A stretch of DNA of 64,000 nt. It comes from Cercophora sp. LCS_1 (taxonomy: Eukaryota; Ascomycota; Sordariomycetes; Sordariales; Lasiosphaeriaceae). Positions 31,427 to 42,586 of the stretch are shown here, one piece after another. How positions within the stretch are numbered: the first letter of the stretch is position 1; every line of letters begins with the position of its first letter. A program made the position numbers and the translations under genes. The stretch is from positions 124,001-188,000 of the forward strand of contig JAPZLL010000015.1 of NCBI GenBank assembly GCA_036250225.1, read 5' to 3'. Below the pieces are notes generated by a model. The model had not been told where the DNA came from and made no database searches. It saw nothing but the letters and a program-made list of their open reading frames with translations.

Positions 31427-33655
31427 TCAGCACCATGCAGTGCCGCGTGAGCACACGCATGCCAGACTTGCTCGCCGGGTTCGCACAACCAGCCAACCAG
31501 ACGCCGTGTGGACGCACCTGCGTCCGTGACATGACACCAGAATGACGGCCGGCTGAGGGAGCAAGCACACTTTCTTTTTCTTGCTTTTTTTTTTTGGCCT
31601 GGTCGCCCACACACACAACCTGCACGTTTCAGCCCGCAGCAGCCATCTAGGCCAAACAGGGCGACACGCACAAGAACGACCTGTCAGAGGCTGAAGGTTG
31701 CCGACGCCTTTTTTTTCAGCGCGCACTGTGTGATGTGATGGCTTGCGCCCCTCATCTGTCTCATAGGTCGTAGATGCGGGCGCTTTCGACCAGCGAGCGT
31801 CTATCTGGCCTTCTGACTGTCCTCGCGCTCGATTCCGGCGGCCGATTTTGCGCGCAGGGATCGCCCTTTTCCGGTTCACCGCCTGCAACGCCAAGCGGTA
31901 GACCACGTATCCCGCCATGGCCGCCACCAGATACATCACAGTCGCGCCTAGAGGCCGCCTGTACTCGGGCCACTCTTCGGAGCGGAAGAGCCGCGCCCCG
32001 ATGACCCCCGCCAGGTTGTCCAGCCCGTTGATTCCGAGCACCCATGCCCGCCTCCCCTGCCCCGGAGTGTTTCCGGTCAACCACGCCGTCGTCAGCGGCG
32101 CCGATACATAGCTTCCGAACAGGAATACACACAGCGCCGCGTACCGTGTCTGGTTGGTCGACGCTGTCACCACCGCGACAAGTCCGAACAGTGCAATGCC
32201 GAGCGCCGCGATTATGTGATGGCCGCGCTCCTGTTGGCGGTCCGAGCTGCGCGCAAAGAGACAGAGCCCCACGGTGCCACAAACGGCCGGCGGAACTGAC
32301 ATCTGATATCAGTTAGCCGTGGGGTGTGGGTGTTTAGCATGCAAAGAATCGTCTCACCAGATTTGCCTCAAGAGACAAGAACCCCATGCCTTGGACCACG
32401 AGGAGCAGGAAGACAGAGAACGTCGTCGAGGGCACGCTGGCGCAAATGTTGCAGGCAAGCACAAACCAGAGCCTCCAGTCCCTAGCAACCTCGATGCCGT
32501 CGCGGATCCATCTTCCTTTCGCCGAGTATGTCGATCCTCCCCTGGACCTACTTCGTTGCACAACCCACACTCGCTGCTCCTTGGTCAAGAACCATGCGGT
32601 CCTCGGACTATCAGGCAGCCAGACCCACGCCACTGCCGCCAAGATACAGGTCAGGATGCCCTGGATGATAAACAGGAGTTGCCACGACTTGAGCGTTGGG
32701 TGCTTGATGTGGAAGATGCCATAGGCTGCGACAGGCGTGCGTCAGCGGAAAAATGCAAAACACGACAGGTGACAAAACGTAAGAGACACCACACACCCAC
32801 GACCCCCGAGAACGCATTGGCAATAGCATACTGTCCATAGAACAGTGCGAGGCGGGTTCCGAGGTCAAAGGGGACGTAGAAGCGGGCCAGATAGAGCACG
32901 GCAGTAGGGTCGAAGCCGGCCTCGAGAGTACCCATCAACAGCCGCGTTATGAGAAGAGCCCTTGAACATCTTCAAAACACGCCTCTTTGATTTTGGCCAT
33001 TGCATCACTACGCACCGCGACTCCAGATGAACGCCCGGCTGATGGTTACACCTCCCCACAGCAGCTGCGGCCAAGACGTGTCAGTGACGGGTGGGTGCTG
33101 GCGACACAGCAGCCGATGCACCTACCATCAAGCACGAGATCCAGTGCCTCGGCCCCAGCCAAGCTCCCACAACAGCTGACAAGGGCTGGAGCAGGACGAA
33201 TGCGGCGTAGAAGAGCGAAACGGCGGAGTTCAAGTCGTCGGGCACGCACCCAATGTCAGGTGTGAAGCCTGTGTCACCCACGGAACACCAGCGCCGTCCA
33301 CATCTCGTCGCCGACCCCTTCTCATCTGTGGCACCAGCCAACCTGCAATGGACTACGCCGCACTTTGTGTCTACACATTTCCAATATTGCCGCGATCCAG
33401 CCCGTTGAACAGGTAGAGCGTCGACAGCAGAGGCAAGAGCGCAACGTCGACCCTGCGGTTGTTGGCGCGAGCGACGGCGGCATCAGGCGCCACCCACGGC
33501 TGGTGTGCGCTTCGCCGGTTGACTGCAATTCGTACATTGGAGCGGCTTGCTGGGCTGATCAACGGGTCGCGGTCGGTTTGGGGGCGGAGCGCATGGCCTG
33601 CCGGGATTGCGCAGCCTGTCAGCACCCGCGGCAACGACCCCGTGCTTCCGGACAT
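31427..33655 (-). CDS. Dal5-like MFS transporter (allantoate/organic anion permease family), model incomplete
   Basis: The pieces run in order on the minus strand. ATG at 33655, then VALLPLLSTLYLFNGLDRGNIGN (to about 33375); GFTPDIGCVPDDLNSAVSLF and GPRHWISCLM (33260-33140); LLWGGVTISRAFIWSRG (33070-33010). Next is LLITRLLMGTLEAGFDPTAV to FSGVV (32965-32797), joined by a canonical intron (32796-32726) to AYGIFHIKHP..WVWLPDSP..FLTKEQR (32725-32358). A second canonical intron (32357-32303) leads to the last exon from 32302. These are landmarks of the anion:cation symporter family that takes up allantoate, nicotinate and similar acids. I could not join exons 1-2 or 3-4 in frame with canonical splice sites, so a base may be missing. 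After helix 12 the frame runs on for some 150 residues of unrelated sequence, so the true end is probably near 31760 or needs another intron. Confidence 0.65.
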
Positions 33656-36401
33656 GGCATGCACTTGGCGGCTACGCAGTACGATGCCACTGTCGTTGGT
33701 CGCAGCTTTTCTGGGGAAGAGATAATTAGAGGGTGGTAAAGAGTGGCACAGATGAGGCCGGGTGTGGGAGGTGTCATACCGTCGGGGATGGGTGCAAGGT
33801 CGAACACGGCGGGCGAATATTAGCCACTGCACACCGTGCCTCACAGGCGCACCCAGCAATCAATCAATCGCTGATGACCCGACCGCCAACACCCCACTCG
33901 CCCATGTTGCCCATCTGACGGTTGGACTTGCCCAAGTTGGGGCAGGTGGGACGGTGGGACTGGGAGCTCGGGAGCCTCACCACCAGCGCCAGGGTGGTGG
34001 CTTACCAAAGCGCGCAATCGAGCGGTCATGTGGGCGCGATACCGGCTGGTTAGGGGCACAGCATGACGTGCCATGGAGCCTCTGGGGTAGCTTGGATTCC
34101 GGGGTGGATGGGATGGGGAATCCGGAGCCCCTCCAACCCAAGACGGTCCTCGGTGGCGGGCAATCGGGGCCGAAACTTGGAGAAGGAGCTGCGCCGGACC
34201 TGGAAGTGTGCGATAAGATAATGGTGCGCTGCTGCTACTGCTGCTGTCATCTGCTGCCTACCAAAGAGGGAGCGTCGGGCCATGTGCGAAAAAGGGTGTT
34301 GGTGCTGTTCTTGGCCAGTTCCGTGTATTGACTGTTTGTGACGAGCTGTACGTCTGTGGCCCGGCGGCGTTGTCAAATGTTGAATGGGCTCGGGTAAATC
34401 GCTGTGCGACCGCAAATGGGTGAGTGTGTTGCCTCCGGGGCCGGCGTCCGACGTCCGGAAAGCTTAAGGCGGCCGGTATAGACGTGTCACTTGCATGCAA
34501 AGTAGTGCTGACATTTGGCATGGTGGGAGGCTCTTTCTGGTGCGCCGAGCCTGCCGACCGCACGGCGAGTGGTCGAGTGCGAAGTCTCGGACGGAATGGG
34601 AATGCTCGAGGCTCAAAAGGGGAGGGAGGGATCATGACCTCGCTGACCAACGCTGGCTTGGTACCGAGACGTCGCAACCGATAGTCCAGCCATCCATGCA
34701 AGTCTGGCCCGAGGAAACGTGTGCCATTCGATGACGCGTGATTCCTGACATTTCCGTGCTTTTTTCGCGCTTTCCTATGGATTTCCACTGGCCCCTTACG
34801 TGAGCGGCCTTGGAAGGCAGGAGCACCTAAGCCCTACGAGCCAAGGCCTTCCCCGCGGCCCATACCTAGGGAAGGAGCTGACCAGGCCTTCCCGCTTTGG
34901 TCCACCGTGAACGACCCTTCCCCCACAAATAATCCCGAGAACCCGAATCTGCTTTGCTCTTTTCTTTCCCAGTGGGCAGCGTTTCAGAGCGTTTCGGCTG
35001 GCCGGCCGAGCGATGCAACCATGGCGGGGAGTGTGAGCGCGCAAGGCCATGGGACGGGGCACAGCTGAGTTTCTCACTTGTAATTTCCCAGTTTCATCCC
35101 TGATAGAGTTTGTGGAACGGTGGGGGTCCTCTCCAGAGGCAGGAGCTACCTATCTAGAACCGTGCATGAACGACAAGATTGGGCCATGAGCTCTTTGCGG
35201 GGGGAGGAGCATCGGACTGGTGAAACACAGGAACTTTGGCGCACGTGGCCATGGTGACTTGGCGGTCTTCACTGCGTCCTTGATCAAACGAGGCCGTGGG
35301 GGAGGAGCGTGATGAAAAGGGGGCAAACGCCGACAAGGCTCGTGTGATTAGACGAGTGCATAAGTATATCGGCTGATTATGACGACGTGGTTCGATTGGG
35401 TTGCGCCGTTAGGCACGCCCGTATGTCCGTATTAGCTCACGGGCGATGACATCCTGATGAGCGCGCCAATCACCTGAGCGGTGGCACAGTGCCGGATGGC
35501 AATTTCAGGTTGGTTGAAGCTCCATGGAGTGTTGGATGGTTTTTCTGTCAGTTCTCCGACTTCCTTCGGCAACAATGGCGAAGTCCGAGGAGGCTGGTTC
35601 TGGATGGCGACTCCGGGATTTCCGGGGAAGCTACGGCGCGGTTTTGTTTACTTCTCCTGGCTAGAAAGGGGTGGAGGAAGACCCTTGATAGAACCCAGTG
35701 AAACTGGTCGGATCAGCTGGTGTAGTATTCTGAGCAATGGCTTGTATTGTGCAGGTCCAGCCAGCCATTCACATGGCCACGTTGTTGTCTAATTCATCTT
35801 ATTTGGGGCGTCCTCAAAGGATCCAGCACGCTCAAGCTCGTATCTGGCAGGATCAAGACACTGGAATGAGCTTCCACTAGAGTTGTGCACCCAGGGAAAT
35901 TCCCTCTTTACGAGAAGAGGGTTGATACTTGAGTAGACAAGTCATTTGGCAGCGAACGTTCAGGCTTCAGTTGGAGGCCAAGGGAATGCATGGCAGTTGA
36001 AGAGCCGCTCGACTGTATGGACCGTAAAGACAATTTTTTAAAAAAAAGCTGGAAACACGCAGCAAGTCTCGCATCTTTTTCCCTCCTAACCTGCTGACCT
36101 CCTGGTTTATCTTTTCCCGTTCATTGGCCCAAGCCGTGGCTGGGGATTGCCAGGTTCGAAAGTTGCCAGCAACATCACAAGCACCGGCATATAGGTATGT
36201 GCCAACTGATTTTACCAGAGACAAACACGTGAAGCATAGCCATCCTCGACCCAGGGCTCATCGACAATAATAGAAGTCTTGGTCACAACATCCACAAAAT
36301 CCACAAAGCCGAAGCAATGAAGCCAAGATTCACCTCGCCCCTATTTTTGAACCAAAACTATAAACCCAGCCCGCAAAATATTGAACCTACCGCCCTGCCT
36401 C
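33656..36401. other. long spacer, no gene supported
   Basis: About 2.7 kb. Frames at 33762-34331 (+), 34258-34788 (-) and 35481-35792 (+) have no recognisable motif and biased composition. Right end is the 3' flank of the lectin-like gene. Confidence 0.4.
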
Positions 36402-37688
36402 CTAATAACACCTCTTGCAAGTCTTATCCTTACCCGTAAAGTAAACATCGACCTTGCCATCATCCCACTTGACCGTTGACGGCTTGCTCTCGACACTCCC
36501 ACCCATGGGCTCCCACTTCTCGGTCCACGACCCATCCTTCCACTTCTTGCGATACACAGCATCGTCCTCGCCCGTGATATACACCTCCATGCCGCCATCA
36601 ACCTGCACCACATCAGGCGCCATGCCCTCCTTCATCTCGCCGCCCAAATTCTCCCAAGCACCCCACTTGGGCACCGTGGTAACCTTTTCCTTCTTCTCCT
36701 TCTCATCATACACCTTGACCGTCTCATTCTTATACGTCTTGTGCCAACAACACCCATCAGTGCCCTGCACATAGACGTCCATCCGCTCACTCCCCTCCCA
36801 CGCTACCGCGCCCGGTACACTCTCCAAACTGCCCCCAATCGTCTCCCAATCACCCCATTTCCCACCCTCCTCCTTGCGATGCCACGCCTGCCCGTCATCT
36901 CCCTTGCAATACACACTACTGTGCCCTTCCTTCCCCGTCACCACCTTTGGCGGACCAGCCAGGTATCCACCGAGATTATACCACCCCTCCCACGACTTCT
37001 TCTCATCATACTTCCTCGTCCAGCACTGGCCGTCTTCAGCAGAGACATACACAGCGGCATGGTACCCGCCCTTCCACGAGCAGCTCGCCGGCTCGTGCTT
37101 CATCTTCCCGCCCATGGCCTGCCACTTGCCCCACCCGTTATCATACGATCGGTGCCACGCCTGGCCGTCGGATCCTTTGCAGAACACGTGCATATTTTCC
37201 TTTTTGCGGGAGCAGACTGACGGTGCGGAATCCATCTCGCCGCCGAGATCTTCCCAGTTGCCCCATTGTTGGTATTTTGGCTCCTTGTGCCCCGTGTCGC
37301 GGTATTTGTAGTGGCACGTCTTGTCCTTGGACATGTAGAACAGGTCGAGGCGTTTACCGCCCCAGCAGACGGGGGCAGGGTAGTGGTAGGCGTACCCTGA
37401 CAGAGACTCCCATTGGCCGGAGGTGGCACGTGGAGTGATAGGCTCCTTGCGGGAGAAGATGGTGTTGGCGGTTTGGAGGGCCGAGTACCGCGCCGGTGGG
37501 TTGGAGAAGTACTCGACTGTGTGCAGGTTGGGGTTGGGAGAGAGGAAGTTGCCAGATCCGCGTGGGGTGTTCCAGTCTACGGTGCTGCGGGGTTCGGGGT
37601 TGAAACGTTTGAGGAGACGGGGACCTATACGCCGAGGAGGGAGGGCGAAGGTGAGGGAGGTAAGGAGAAGGATGAGGAGGAGGTGCAT
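36402..37688 (-). CDS. secreted seven-bladed beta-propeller lectin-like protein (PLL-like)
   Basis: Intronless, 428 residues. Residues 1-15 are a signal peptide (MHLLLILLLTSLTFA), followed by a basic pro-like region. From about residue 90 to the end there are seven repeats of roughly 45 residues. Each has the pattern W-x3-L/M-G-G-x7-P, then a hydrophobic strand with D/H-V-F/Y, G-x-D-G, and W-H/R. Examples: GNWEDLGGEMDSAP..SDGQAWHRS, GKWQAMGGKMKHEP, GDWETIGGSLESVP, GAWENLGGEM. This is the repeat style of PLL/PHL-type propeller lectins and the related fungal proteins that bind fucose or other sugars. Blade 5 carries a 20-residue Lys/Glu-rich insertion. Sugar specificity and role (adhesion, defence, wall binding) are inference. 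It is the clearest secreted carbohydrate-binding candidate in the window. Confidence 0.8.
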   Translation of the reverse strand: MHLLLILLLTSLTFALPPRRIGPRLLKRFNPEPRSTVDWNTPRGSGNFLSPNPNLHTVEYFSNPPARYSALQTANTIFSRKEPITPRATSGQWESLSGYAYHYPAPVCWGGKRLDLFYMSKDKTCHYKYRDTGHKEPKYQQWGNWEDLGGEMDSAPSVCSRKKENMHVFCKGSDGQAWHRSYDNGWGKWQAMGGKMKHEPASCSWKGGYHAAVYVSAEDGQCWTRKYDEKKSWEGWYNLGGYLAGPPKVVTGKEGHSSVYCKGDDGQAWHRKEEGGKWGDWETIGGSLESVPGAVAWEGSERMDVYVQGTDGCCWHKTYKNETVKVYDEKEKKEKVTTVPKWGAWENLGGEMKEGMAPDVVQVDGGMEVYITGEDDAVYRKKWKDGSWTEKWEPMGGSVESKPSTVKWDDGKVDVYFTGKDKTCKRCY

Positions 37689-38588
37689 TTTGGTGGTAAA
37701 GGCAGTTGCTCAGGAGGGACCGGCGGTGGACCTCTGAAACAGAGAAGAGAATGAATGAATGATGAGGAGATGGGAGAATATATAGTGATCTGTGATACTT
37801 TGTAGAGTCGTAGTGTCGGGGTTCTAATTTCGGTTTGTGCGACGGGAGTAGACACATCCGAGAGCCGTGCAGCAGTCGAATAGCACCATGACCACACCAC
37901 TACCCGCAGGGCAGCAATCAAGTCGTGATTTGCGCTGGTCAGCCCCTTCAGTCAGCAATTAAACGTCTGTCAAGCCGATGGAGACATGTCCCAACCCGGA
38001 AAATTACCCCAGATCAGCCCAATGGGGCTGTCGACTTACACGCCGTCAGGGTTTCGATACTAAGCTCATGATGCCCAGGCCGGCACTTGGACGCGCTGTT
38101 GGCGTCTTCCTATTTTTGACCCAGTGTGGACAATCTGAGGTGTAAGATGCAAGGCCTGTGCGGTAATATCCGCCTCCTTTAGACGCGGGACGGGATTGGA
38201 CGGGCGCCAACTCTGCCGGTTTTCCCTGAGTGTCTTGGGTCGTCTTTGGCGCGCACACGCTGAGGGGATGCTTAACCCGCACGTCTCTTTGGGTTGAGGC
38301 ATATCCAGGCAATCTGTGTGAGATTGTGGGGTCCGGGAATTGCCAGTGTCCATGTCGGGTCCGCATATAAGCGATGGTGTTGACCATGGTCTGGATCATT
38401 TCAAGGGACATACAACTTGTTGGGAATGAAAACGTGTTGGAGTAGTGATGATACAAAACATATTTGCGGTTGACAGAGTGTAGCAAGTATAAAATAATGC
38501 TCGAGTGTATGAAGATGGTACTTCAATATAGAGTGGAAAATTTCCAATGTTGTTGTTGTTGCTGCCCTTGCATGTGGCTGGCCCTCTG
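37689..38588. other. spacer upstream of the lectin-like gene
   Basis: Holds the lectin-like gene's promoter. A 146-codon minus-strand frame (38046-38486) is not protein-like. No other feature seen. Confidence 0.4.
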
Positions 38589-39918
38589 TCAACAAATACA
38601 ATGGCTCGATCTCATGAGCCCCCGCCTCAATTTGAACAACAGCTTTTTCATGACAGGGCGCTCTGAAACACACTCGATAAGGTTGGATTGTTTGCCGTGC
38701 CTCCAACAAGACGTGTCGTTGGTGAAACAGAACTCGCGCGCGGAATCATGTGTCCAAATAGGTGCTGTCCTCTCCTCGGCGAAGAAAGACTCTTGGAACA
38801 TGGTGTCAAGGAATACGGCCTGGCGGGAAAGCGTCCAGGGTACTGCACCCCCAACAGCATGAGGGCGGCTCGGTGAAAGCTCCCACTCACTGTCGTTCTC
38901 CTCGTCGGGTACTAACATGTATTCATTCTTTGGAACTCGATACTTTGGGGCCTATCCGGCCCTCTGGTTTAGACCCGGGGGTAAGACATCCAAGGCCGTC
39001 TTCTTGCGCGAGCTTGAAAACGACCATTGAGGGCACGTCCATGGCAGCCCACCTTGCAGGGGTCGGGACCGAGTCAGCAGCCCCTTTTGCGGCTTGTCCT
39101 GGGTTTTGGGTATGTACCCGTCGTAACAGCTCTTCCAGGCACACCCGAATCTGCAGAATGAGGATACGGCAGGATTGTCGGCTATGTCCTGAAAGGCCAT
39201 GAGAAGAACGGGAAGACCCCCGTCCGGGAATAGGCGGTCAATGCAGACGCAGAAGTACCCCCCTGTGGAATAGTGCCCCCGGGTAAGAAGACGGGTCCAT
39301 GTTTGCAGCACCATGATCTCGGCCTCGCTGTACCAAGCCCTCAACGCTGAAGAGGCTTCTTCAAACCGTATCTCGGATCTGTAATGGCATGTATCCCAAA
39401 GGGACTTCCCGTATTGTTCGTGCACCTCGTGCAAGTGGAATACAAGGAACAGGGCAGCCATGCAGCGGCGAGCAAACTTGCCAACTCCGTCCTGGGACAA
39501 TGGACCGGGATCGATTGGCTTGAAAATCTCCCAGGAGAAATCCTTGTGCTTGTGCGGCACCACTCCTTCCGTAAACATGACAGAGAGCTGCGAGACCACG
39601 TCAAAACGGTACCGGAGGCCGGCGGTGTAGTGGAGATCCGGATTCTTGGGTGGATAAAGCTTGAGGGCGATTTTGCGGGACACAGCCCTGGTCGTTATGA
39701 ATCTGGGCGATCTGTTGTTCGTGCATCGTAATCAGCTCGTTCCAGGGGTGTGAAACCCGACGCAGCGTGAGAATATCAGGCAGTCGCATGCAGCCCAGTA
39801 TAATCAGGGCGATATCGATAGGGAGGTTGGAGATGTGCAGTGGCTGCGACGGGCCGTCCACCCGTGTTCCAGTGTGACCATCTGCCGACATGCTGACTGT
39901 GGCTGGCAAAGATTGCAA
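38589..39918 (-). pseudogene. F-box protein gene with disrupted frame
   Basis: The N-terminal part (39918 or 39891 to about 39690) is an F-box: PLHISNLPIDIALIILGCMR, LPDILTLRRVSHPWNELI. A one-base frame change near 39690 links it to a 240-residue stretch (PPKNPDLHYTAGLRYRFDVV, FKPIDPG, CMAALFLVFHLHEVHEQYG, LLTRGHYSTGGYFCVCIDRL). A TAG near 38952 interrupts that same frame, which then continues as PKYRVPKNEYMLVPDEENDS and on to FLDTMFQESFFAEERTAP before the final stop at 38589. No canonical intron removes either fault while keeping frame. The whole would be about 430 residues, normal for a fungal F-box protein, which would recruit a target to an SCF ubiquitin ligase. Decay or assembly error are both possible. 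Confidence 0.6.
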
Positions 39919-40444
39919 GAGGTCTCGGAATTAAGTACTGGGTCCTCCTTTGGAAGGAACAGGAAACATCTCGCTCTTTATCATCCAAAAAGGTAGCCAG
40001 CTAGGGCACCGTGGCTGGCGGTTGGCCAATGACCGGGACCTCGGCATCAAATCTCAAACTCAAACAGCTTGCGGGCCGGGTAGGACCTCGAGGCTCTCGC
40101 AACAGGTGTAGGCTTCAAGGTGTGATGTCGGCTCAGCCACGGCGCTCTTTGCTGGTCTCCTATACATGATAAGAGCTGGCTTTGGCGTCTTGTGTTGATC
40201 GGCTCAACCTGCCGAAGTACCAGTGTTGCTCTTGACCCGAGGTAATTCGTAGATAACGCACATCGAAGCCATGTCATATCACGCCACCACATCGCGAGGA
40301 TACAAGCGCCCGAGATTCGCGGTAATCATTGGCTGACTGACTATCTTGCTAAGTTGCGGGTACTTGTTGAGGCGTCGTTGCTCTCAATCCGTAAATCAAG
40401 AATATGCACGTGCGAGATCACACGAAAATAATCCCCCAACCAGA
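39919..40444. other. spacer, no gene seen
   Basis: Contains the promoter of the minus-strand F-box gene and the 3' flank of the alpha-kinase gene. Confidence 0.4.
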
Positions 40445-41362
40445 TCACCAATACTCATCCTCCTCCTCTTTGAGAACCGGTGCATAGTAGGTCTGGCGCG
40501 GCTTGGATGCCATCGTGTTCACGGTATGTCTCATCATTGACGTGCCGGGAACTGCGCGGAAGTGGGGGATTGGGTTTGCGGGTTGCGTCCAGTTAGGGCG
40601 GCAGTAGGACGTGCACGTGTGATGGCTGAAGAAGGAACTGATACCCTGGGGTCCAAGATCTGTGACGCCATACTCCCGGGTCCGCGACAGGATGACGGGA
40701 TCAGATAAAACGACCTCGGACTGGTAGATGCCGCCCTGGAGGTCGCACAGGACATAGTTGCCGCCAGAAATGTGGTAGCTGAAGTGGCTCAGAGACTGCA
40801 TGATCCGAGCCCACTGGATCGTCGTGTCGGTCCATCCTGAGTTGCTGTTGAACTTGCGGTAGCCCTGGATGAAAGGCTCGACCAGGCTCCGCTGGCCAGC
40901 CCAGTCACCCCGGCTGTCTTGAGCATAGGCCCACACCTGGGCGACATTGATCTTGATGCGCTTAGACACAATGTTCAGCTGGTTGAAGCGATTAACGAGT
41001 TCTAGAGCCTTGTCAACGGCCTTGATGTCGAGAGTGAAGTAGTCGTTGGAGAAAACTGCGCCGCTCTTGAACCACTTGGTGACACAGGCCTGACCTTGGC
41101 GTGCGCCAGACGTATATGTGCCCTTGGCAACCCAGCGGAAAGCGCCCTGGGCAAAAGGGTTGTCGAGATCGTTTTCGTTGAATTCAGCGTGATTCGCGTC
41201 GTTGTAGCGTCCGCTGTCGGACGGCGCGGAGCTGGCATTGTCAAAATCATGGCCATGAACACAGCCTGCGCATCGCGATAAGCCCTCACCCTTGGGGAAC
41301 TGATTGGGCGTGTACGAGGTTCGCGGGAGATCGCGACGACAATTGGCGCAAACCCGGCCCAT
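40445..41362 (-). CDS. alpha-kinase domain protein with N-terminal Stc1-like zinc module
   Basis: Intronless, 305 residues. Residues 5-34 hold two Cys pairs (C5-x2-C8 and C31-x2-C34) around a basic loop with QFPKGEGLSRC, as in Stc1-like domains; in fission yeast Stc1 links RNAi to heterochromatin. From about residue 72 the alpha-kinase (MHCK/eEF2 kinase) fold follows. It has WVAKGTYTSGARQGQACVTK with the nucleotide-binding Lys, DIKAVDKALELVNRFNQLNI, and LVEPFIQGYRKFNSNSGW. Next is the catalytic region SHFSYHISGGNYVLCDLQGG, DPVILSR, YGVTDLGPQGISSFFSHHTC, and the terminal H..C..C zinc site. All landmark residues are present, so it is probably an active atypical Ser/Thr kinase. Substrate unknown. 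Confidence 0.85.
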   Translation of the reverse strand: MGRVCANCRRDLPRTSYTPNQFPKGEGLSRCAGCVHGHDFDNASSAPSDSGRYNDANHAEFNENDLDNPFAQGAFRWVAKGTYTSGARQGQACVTKWFKSGAVFSNDYFTLDIKAVDKALELVNRFNQLNIVSKRIKINVAQVWAYAQDSRGDWAGQRSLVEPFIQGYRKFNSNSGWTDTTIQWARIMQSLSHFSYHISGGNYVLCDLQGGIYQSEVVLSDPVILSRTREYGVTDLGPQGISSFFSHHTCTSYCRPNWTQPANPIPHFRAVPGTSMMRHTVNTMASKPRQTYYAPVLKEEEDEYW

Positions 41363-41942
41363 GATGGAAGCATAAAGCGGCCGACGAAGGATTCCGTGTT
41401 GAGCTGTAAGCTTACCAACTCTAAATGCTGGGAGTCGGTGTCGGGATAGTAGAGCAGACTAGTGTCAAAGAAAAGAGGCCCCTAGTACTGTTTACCGAGT
41501 CTGCGAGGGAGAGACCGTTACAAAGAAAAAGGAACAAACGCCCAAGTGCTTGTTGCGTGCCTCGGGCAGCAAACTCGAGGTTGGCACGGCCGCACGTGAC
41601 AGTTTGTCGAACGAGAGATGAAAGTGGCACCATTCATGTCGGTGGCGGGGCATACAGTGAATGGTGCTTGCTCTTGTTTGCTCGCAGTCCACGGCCAGTG
41701 AAATGACCAAGCTCGCGGTTTAGTTTGCGCCTGTCGTGCCACCAACAAACGGAACAGGCGACTTCGATGGAGCGAAGCCGGGCGGATGGGCTGGAACGGA
41801 CATCCGAGTGGCGGCAGGGAGTGGGCCTTGATGCGTCCGCTTCCGAACCGGTCGTGGGCTCGCACCTGACACTGAACTCCAAGTCGCTCATCCTCAAGAC
41901 CACGTCCAACGTTGACCACGACGGAAAACAAAGGCCTGCAGC
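41363..41942. promoter_or_regulatory. divergent spacer between alpha-kinase and cupin-like genes
   Basis: Both starts face away from each other across 580 bases. No specific site recognised. Confidence 0.45.
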
Positions 41943-42586
41943 ATGCTGTCCAAACTCCCCGTCCTCGTCCTTGCCGGCTGGGCAACCTCGGTTCTCGGCG
42001 TGGAAGCGTCACACATCCCCTTCAACATCACCGCTCTTTCCTCGCGCGATGGCTACTCCCTCCTCGAATGCTGGCAGCTGGCCTCCATTCCCGTTGACGC
42101 CATGCAGGCAATGAACTATGCCATTGGCGAGACCACAGCAGCAACTTGGTCTCGCATCGAGCCCCGAACCACGGTCGGCGAGGCATGGGCTCCCAAGGTG
42201 CAGTGCGTTTCCCTCTCTCGATTGGCCGGCAGCACGCTGACGACTGCAGGCTGTCCATGATTCTCAACGGCCTGATCCGTATCACTTCTCCCACACCCCT
42301 GACCCGTAAGGACAGCTCCTCCAACGGTTCCGTGCCCTTGCCTGATCCACTAGCCGTAGAGGCGGAGGCGGAGGGCCGAAAGCGCCCGGAGTCGAGGGTC
42401 GCGTATATCATGCCTGGCACGCTCAAGTCGTCGGTATTGATTGCCGCCGACATCAAGGCCGCGAGCACCATTGCTGGGCACTTCACCGAGTTTCCCAGCG
42501 ACGAGCCCACAGTGTTGGTGCAGATTCCGTTTGAAGGAAACAAGGCGCCGGAGCACACTGTGCTGTATGAGGGAGCGTGTATCTAG
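41943..42586 (+). CDS. small secreted cupin-like protein
   Basis: Exons 41943-42202 and 42250-42586 join in frame to 198 residues; the 47-base intron is GTGCGT..CTGAC..CAG. Signal peptide at residues 1-19 (MLSKLPVLVLAGWATSVLG). The mature part has the LECWQL start, strands around WAPKVQLSMILNGLIRIT, VAYIMPGTLKSSVLIAADI, GHFTEFPSDEPTVLVQIPFE and the end PEHTVLYEGAC, which is the arrangement of a common fungal small secreted cupin-like family. Two Cys remain (in LECW and near the C-terminus), likely one disulfide. It lacks the His-rich metal site of enzymatic cupins, so activity is doubtful. Role unknown. Confidence 0.75.
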
